DNA of 64,000 nt from Sinorhizobium meliloti (GTDB lineage: Bacteria > Pseudomonadota > Alphaproteobacteria > Rhizobiales > Rhizobiaceae): positions 501,976 to 565,975 of the forward strand of contig NZ_CP141212.1 of the NCBI RefSeq assembly GCF_035610345.1. The letters run 5' to 3'. The position numbers and the translations under genes are program-made. The notes below the pieces were generated by a model that searched no databases, was not told the origin of the DNA, and worked only from the letters and a program-made list of their open reading frames with translations. Shown piece by piece: positions 58,964 to 64,000 of the stretch. How positions within the stretch are numbered: the first letter of the stretch is position 1; every line of letters begins with the position of its first letter.

Positions 58964-60256
58964 ATGGATCGCATCAGGATTGTAGGCGGAAACGAACTCC
59001 ACGGGGTGATCCCCATCTCCGGCGCGAAGAACGCCGCCTTGCCGCTGATGATCGCGTCGCTCCTGACCGACGACACGCTGACGCTCGAAAACGTCCCGCA
59101 TCTGGCCGATGTCGAGCAATTGATCCGTATCCTGGGCAATCATGGTGCCGACATTTCCGTCAATGGCCGGCGCGAGCGCCAGGGCGAGAGCTATGCCCGC
59201 ACGGTTCATTTCACCAGCCGCAACATCGTTTCGACGACGGCGCCTTATGAACTCGTCTCGAAAATGCGCGCGAGCTTCTGGGTCATCGGGCCGCTGCTGG
59301 CCCGCGAAGGCAAGGCGCGGGTGTCTCTGCCGGGCGGCTGCGCCATCGGAACGCGTCCGGTCGATCTCTTCATCGAGGGGCTGGCAGCACTTGGCGCCAA
59401 TATCGAGATCGATGGCGGCTACGTCAACGCCACCGCACCGGCAGGCGGGCTCATCGGTGCGCGCTACGTGTTCCCGAAGGTTTCCGTCGGCGCGACCCAT
59501 GTGCTGATGATGGCGGCAACGCTGGCCAACGGCACGACCGTGCTCGGCAATGCCGCACGCGAGCCCGAAGTCGTCGATCTTGCCAAATGCCTGAACGCCA
59601 TGGGCGCGAAGATCAGCGGGCAGGGGACGAGCACTATCACCATCGAGGGCGTGCGCTCGCTTTCGGGCGCCCGTCACCGCGTGCTGCCCGATCGCATCGA
59701 GACGGGAACCTATGCCATGGCCGTCGCCATGGCAGGCGGCGACGTCATTCTCGAGGACACCGAGGCGAGCCTCCTGGACACGGCGCTCGAGGCGATCCGT
59801 CGCGCCGGCGCCGAGATCAGCGAGACGAACAACGGCATCCGCATCGTCCGCAACGGCGCCGGCATCAAGCCGGTCGACATCGTCACCGATCCGTTCCCTG
59901 GCTTCCCCACCGACCTCCAGGCGCAGTTCATGGGATTGATGACCCGGTCGAGCGGCGTTTCCCACATTACCGAGACGATCTTCGAAAACCGCTTCATGCA
60001 TGTGCAGGAGCTGGCGCGGCTCGGCGCCAAGATCTCGCTCTCCGGCCAGACGGCCAAGGTCGAGGGCGTATCGCGGCTGAAGGGTGCACCGGTGATGGCG
60101 ACGGACCTCAGGGCCTCCGTTTCGCTCGTCATCGCGGGCCTGGCGGCCGAGGGCGAGACCATGGTCTCGCGCGTTTACCATCTCGACCGCGGCTTCGAGC
60201 GCCTCGAAGAGAAGCTCACGCGCTGCGGCGCCCATGTCGAGCGCGTCAGCGACTGA
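58964..60256 (+). CDS. murA: UDP-N-acetylglucosamine 1-carboxyvinyltransferase
   Basis: A 430-residue enzyme of the EPSP synthase fold that transfers enolpyruvate from PEP to UDP-GlcNAc, the first committed step of peptidoglycan synthesis. The active-site Cys126 lies in [14 protein letters not shown], as in fosfomycin-sensitive MurA. Other signatures are [22 protein letters not shown] at the start and [16 protein letters not shown] near residue 310. The ATG at 58964 fits the conserved start MDRIRIVGG and has GAGAGG upstream. Length is normal. Confidence 0.97.
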   Translation: MDRIRIVGGNELHGVIPISGAKNAALPLMIASLLTDDTLTLENVPHLADVEQLIRILGNHGADISVNGRRERQGESYARTVHFTSRNIVSTTAPYELVSKMRASFWVIGPLLAREGKARVSLPGGCAIGTRPVDLFIEGLAALGANIEIDGGYVNATAPAGGLIGARYVFPKVSVGATHVLMMAATLANGTTVLGNAAREPEVVDLAKCLNAMGAKISGQGTSTITIEGVRSLSGARHRVLPDRIETGTYAMAVAMAGGDVILEDTEASLLDTALEAIRRAGAEISETNNGIRIVRNGAGIKPVDIVTDPFPGFPTDLQAQFMGLMTRSSGVSHITETIFENRFMHVQELARLGAKISLSGQTAKVEGVSRLKGAPVMATDLRASVSLVIAGLAAEGETMVSRVYHLDRGFERLEEKLTRCGAHVERVSD

Positions 60257-60410
60257 TCCGGCTCGGCGCGTCCGATCAGGTGCGCAAAGCCGCTGTGGCG
60301 CTTTCGGTCACTTCCCGCGCTCGAGCCGTTGCGGTTTCGGGCGCAACGTCCTATGTCCTTGACGATCACCCGCTAAAATGCGGGGCATGAAAACGGACGG
60401 GATGAATCGC

Positions 60411-60851
60411 ATGGATGCTTTGAAACTGCTGGCACTCGACGAGGAAGACCTTGGCGTCGTCTCCGCCCATGTGCAGGACGCAGTCTTCAAGGTAGCGGGC
60501 ATCGCCTACGACGCCCGGCGCCGGCAGTTCACCCTGGTGGTCAACCGCTTCGCCTGGGAAAAGGCGGAGGGCAAGCGCCGCGGCTTCGAGCGGCGCCGTG
60601 CCGTCCTTCTGTTCAAATGCGTCAGTGCCGTGCGGTCGCTCGGCTTCGATCGCACCGACATGGAAGCGGTGCTCGACCTTCTCGCCCTGCGCTTCGACGT
60701 CAAGGGGGAGGGGCCGGAAGGAACGATCGAGCTCGTGCTCGCGGGCGAGGCGTCGATCGCGCTCGATGTGGAGTGCATCGAGGTGCAGCTTGCCGATACC
60801 GGCGGCGCCTGGGAGACGGCGTTCAAGCCGCGCCACCCCGAGGGCGCCTGA
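60411..60851 (+). CDS. DUF2948 family protein
   Basis: A 146-residue protein of the DUF2948 family, found in alphaproteobacteria usually between murA and hisD. Conserved regions visible are LKLLALDEEDLGVVSAHVQDAVFKVAGIAYDARRRQFTLVVNRFAWE and the C-terminal ALDVECIEVQLADTGGAWET. The family has no assigned function. Starts at 60387 and 60411 are both possible; 60411 begins where the family-like sequence starts. The position in the murA-hisD neighbourhood is the strongest support. Confidence 0.85.
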   Translation: MDALKLLALDEEDLGVVSAHVQDAVFKVAGIAYDARRRQFTLVVNRFAWEKAEGKRRGFERRRAVLLFKCVSAVRSLGFDRTDMEAVLDLLALRFDVKGEGPEGTIELVLAGEASIALDVECIEVQLADTGGAWETAFKPRHPEGA

Positions 60852-60915
60852 GGACGCCGGTTTGAGAACTCCCGCTTGAGCGTCCCCGCCGGCAACCACC
60901 AAAAGGATCATCGCA

Positions 60916-62216
<1,301 letters not shown>

Positions 62217-62220
<4 letters not shown>

Positions 62221-62693
62221 AGGCCGATCGCAACCTGCGGCTCTGCGATGTCGTGCTGGACGAGACGATCGGCCGCTCGACGCCGGATGTGGAGCATGAG
62301 CGCGCGGTTGCGATCTTCGACCTGCTCGAAGATAATCTGTTCGAACCCGTCGGGCATTCCGGCGGCCCCTATCGGCTCAACCTGTCGCTGGTCGACGCGA
62401 AGCTGGTCTTCCGGATTTCGACGGATGGCGGTACCGAGGTCGCCACCCACATCCTCTCGCTCACGCCCTTTCGCCGTATCGTGAAGGACTACTTCATGAT
62501 CTGCGAAAGCTATTACCAGGCGATCCGGTCGGCGACGCCGAGCCAGATCGAGGCGATCGACATGGGGCGGCGCGGCATCCACAACGAGGGTTCTCAGACC
62601 CTGATGGACCGGCTCTCGGGCAAGATCAGGCTGGATTTCGACACGGCGCGCCGGCTCTTCACGCTCGTCTGCGTGCTCTACTGGCGCGGCTGA
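62217..62693 (+). CDS. UPF0262 family protein
   Basis: A 158-residue protein of the UPF0262 family, small alphaproteobacterial proteins of unknown function. Conserved parts visible are [56 protein letters not shown] and the C-terminal [20 protein letters not shown]. It is cytoplasmic by appearance. The start overlaps the hisD stop (ATGA), showing translational coupling; the phosphatase-like gene follows 13 bases later, so hisD and these two genes form one operon. Confidence 0.9.
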
Positions 62694-62706
62694 CGGGGAG
62701 GCGGAG

Positions 62707-63186
62707 ATGATCGCGACCGCCACGCCGCAATCGAAAGCGCCCCGCTCGGTTCTTTTCATGTGCGGCATGAACGCCATCCGTTCGCCGATGGCCGAGGCGC
62801 TCGCCCGCGTGGCGCTTCCGAAGGGGACCTACGTCGCCTCCGCCGGCGTCCGGCAGGGCGAGCGGGATCCCTTCGTAGACGTGGTCCTCGAAGAGGTCGG
62901 GCTGACGATCGGCCGGCATCAGCCGCGCACGCTCGAAGAGCTCGAAGACGATTACTTCGACCTCATCGTGACGCTGGCGCCCGAAGCCCACCACATGGCC
63001 CTTGAATTGACCCGATCCATGGCCGTGGATGTGGTATACTGGCCGACACCCGACCCGACCGTTGCGACCGGCACACGGGAGCAGATCGTGGCCGCCTACC
63101 GGGCTGTGCGCGATCATCTGGCGACGCTGATCGCAAGCCGTCTCGCCGTGGAAAGCCCCCAGAAAGGCAGTCCTCCGGCGGCATGA
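62707..63186 (+). CDS. Low molecular weight phosphatase family protein
   Basis: A 159-residue protein of the low-molecular-weight protein tyrosine phosphatase/arsenate reductase family. The phosphate loop Cys19-x5-Arg25 is present in [19 protein letters not shown], and the acidic residue in PTPDPT (near 118) may be the general acid. It could dephosphorylate proteins or act on a small molecule; the family label alone does not decide, and the position beside hisD has been noted in other alphaproteobacteria without a clear explanation. GGGGAGGCGGAG lies just before the start. Confidence 0.86.
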   Translation: MIATATPQSKAPRSVLFMCGMNAIRSPMAEALARVALPKGTYVASAGVRQGERDPFVDVVLEEVGLTIGRHQPRTLEELEDDYFDLIVTLAPEAHHMALELTRSMAVDVVYWPTPDPTVATGTREQIVAAYRAVRDHLATLIASRLAVESPQKGSPPAA

Positions 63187-63343
63187 TTCCGATCCTCGCG
63201 CCGCAATTCGATGCGCGATGATCGGGTACCCGAAAAAGCCTGATCAAAGCGGTTCACAAAGCCGCGGCGATTGTGTAGTTTCCGGCAACTTTTCGAGGAT
63301 GCCTGTTGCGTCCGCTATTGAGCACGAGAAAGAACAGTCCTGC

Positions 63344-63562
63344 ATGGCGAAAGAAGAAGTCCTAGAATTTCCGGGCGTGGTCACCGAATTGCTTCCCAAC
63401 GCGACGTTTCGCGTGAAGCTTGAAAACGAGCACGAGATCATCGCCCACACGGCGGGCCGCATGCGCAAGAACCGTATCCGCGTTCTGGCCGGCGACAAGG
63501 TCCTCGTCGAGATGACGCCCTATGACCTGACGAAGGGTCGCATCACCTACCGCTTCAAGTAG
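63344..63562 (+). CDS. infA: Translation initiation factor IF-1
   Basis: A 72-residue S1/OB-fold protein, IF-1, which binds the A site of the 30S subunit during initiation. The sequence [70 protein letters not shown] is nearly invariant among alphaproteobacteria over its full length. The ATG at 63344 is fixed by this conservation. The stop is followed by a palindromic element, and the maf gene begins about 100 bases downstream. Confidence 0.98.
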   Translation: MAKEEVLEFPGVVTELLPNATFRVKLENEHEIIAHTAGRMRKNRIRVLAGDKVLVEMTPYDLTKGRITYRFK

Positions 63563-63573
63563 GCCCCGGCCGA

Positions 63574-63620
63574 ATGCACGTCGCCCAAAAGTGCTGAGCG
63601 ATTTTGGGCAGCGACATGCA
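63574..63620. repeat. Palindromic element between infA and maf
   Basis: Arms ATGCACGTCGCCCAAAA (63574-63590) and TTTTGGGC-A-GCGACATGCA (63602-63620) form a long imperfect hairpin, about 12 bases after the infA stop. It resembles a repeat type frequent in rhizobial intergenic regions and could end infA transcription. Confidence 0.7.
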
Positions 63621-63659
63621 CGAGCATGGCACAAACTCCGCGAATAACGGCTCGCATCG

Positions 63660-64000
63660 ATGGCAGTGACCAAGAAACTGATACTGGCGTCCGGATCGCC
63701 GCGTCGTGTCGAGCTCCTGGCGCAGGCGGGAATCGAGCCCGCGCGCCTCATGCCTATGGACCTGGACGAAACGCCGAAGCGTTCGGAACACCCCCGCTCG
63801 CTTGCGCGGCGGCTCTCGGCTGAAAAGGCGAAGGCGGCGCTTTCTGCGATTACCGGCGACCCGGCCTGGGACGGCAGCTACATTCTCGCAGCCGACACCG
63901 TCGTTTGCGTCGGCCGCCGTATCCTGCCGAAGCCGGAACTGGTGAGCGAGGCGTCGAGCGCATTGCATCTTCTGTCGGGCCGCAGCCACCGCGTCTATAC
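63660..64000 (+). CDS. Maf-like nucleotide pyrophosphatase, 5' part
   Basis: The first 113 codons of a Maf/YhdE-family protein, cut by the end of the window. The start [25 protein letters not shown] is the family signature with the SGSPRR motif, and [19 protein letters not shown] carries the conserved Asp and Thr of the active site. Maf proteins are nucleotide pyrophosphatases that remove non-canonical or methylated nucleotides. Starts at ATG 63660 and GTG 63666 are both possible. The order infA-maf is typical of alphaproteobacteria. Confidence 0.92.
   Translation, partial: MAVTKKLILASGSPRRVELLAQAGIEPARLMPMDLDETPKRSEHPRSLARRLSAEKAKAALSAITGDPAWDGSYILAADTVVCVGRRILPKPELVSEASSALHLLSGRSHRVY

Overview
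The window is high-GC, densely coded alphaproteobacterial chromosome. The rkp capsule (K-antigen) genes, the rhizobial intergenic palindromic repeats, the conserved murA/hisD/infA/maf neighbourhood and the general gene style point to Sinorhizobium (Ensifer), close to S. meliloti. This assignment comes from recognising gene families, not from a search. No insertion sequence, phage, CRISPR array or rRNA was seen. One tRNA gene is present, tRNA-Thr(GGT).

Layout. 1-5.6 kb: the end of a TIGR02186 membrane protein gene, a stand-alone RAM/Lrp-type domain, two of the four ligase-associated DNA-damage-response genes (pdeM and a DEXH helicase), then an Rrf2 regulator with an AhpD-like peroxidase. 5.6-19.6 kb: mainly housekeeping and envelope genes: YitT-type membrane protein, methyltransferase, CAP-domain lipoprotein, MATE exporter, pyrD, a NarL-type response regulator convergent with an SLC5-type hybrid histidine kinase, mscL, an aminotransferase, a UDP-glucose 4-epimerase and a chorismate mutase. 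19.7-22.2 kb: cytochrome bd-type oxidase genes cydAB plus a 38-codon DUF2474 gene.

22.5-30.6 kb is a catabolic locus. A polar amino acid ABC transporter and an M20 amidohydrolase diverge from a TetR/BetI-like regulator, an aminotransferase and a ThDP decarboxylase of the 2-ketoarginine decarboxylase type. Together they look like uptake and transamination of arginine or a related guanidino compound. 31-35.4 kb: fused SecDF, three small unknown genes and a second Rrf2 regulator.

35.5-50.9 kb is the rkp-1-type capsule region: kpsF, then rkpJ, rkpI, rkpH, rkpG and the 7.5-kb rkpA on the minus strand, with rkpU divergent. RkpA is a complete iterative FAS/PKS-like enzyme with no thioesterase. RkpG is an alpha-oxoamine synthase and RkpH resembles 3-ketosphinganine reductase. 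This reads as a route to a sphingoid-like amino lipid for the capsule. RkpI has the motifs of the lipoteichoic-acid-synthase fold.

51.2-53.3 kb: NAD salvage (pncA, pncB) behind a strongly palindromic upstream region. 53.7-58.2 kb: a copper-tolerance operon (Cys/His-rich exported protein, lipoprotein, TolC-like protein, multicopper oxidase, truncated cupredoxin, CusF-like protein). It sits behind a promoter with the 19-bp spacer typical of MerR/CueR control and ends at a strong hairpin next to tRNA-Thr. 58.6-64 kb: murA, a DUF2948 gene, hisD, a UPF0262 gene, a LMW-phosphatase-like gene, infA and the start of maf.
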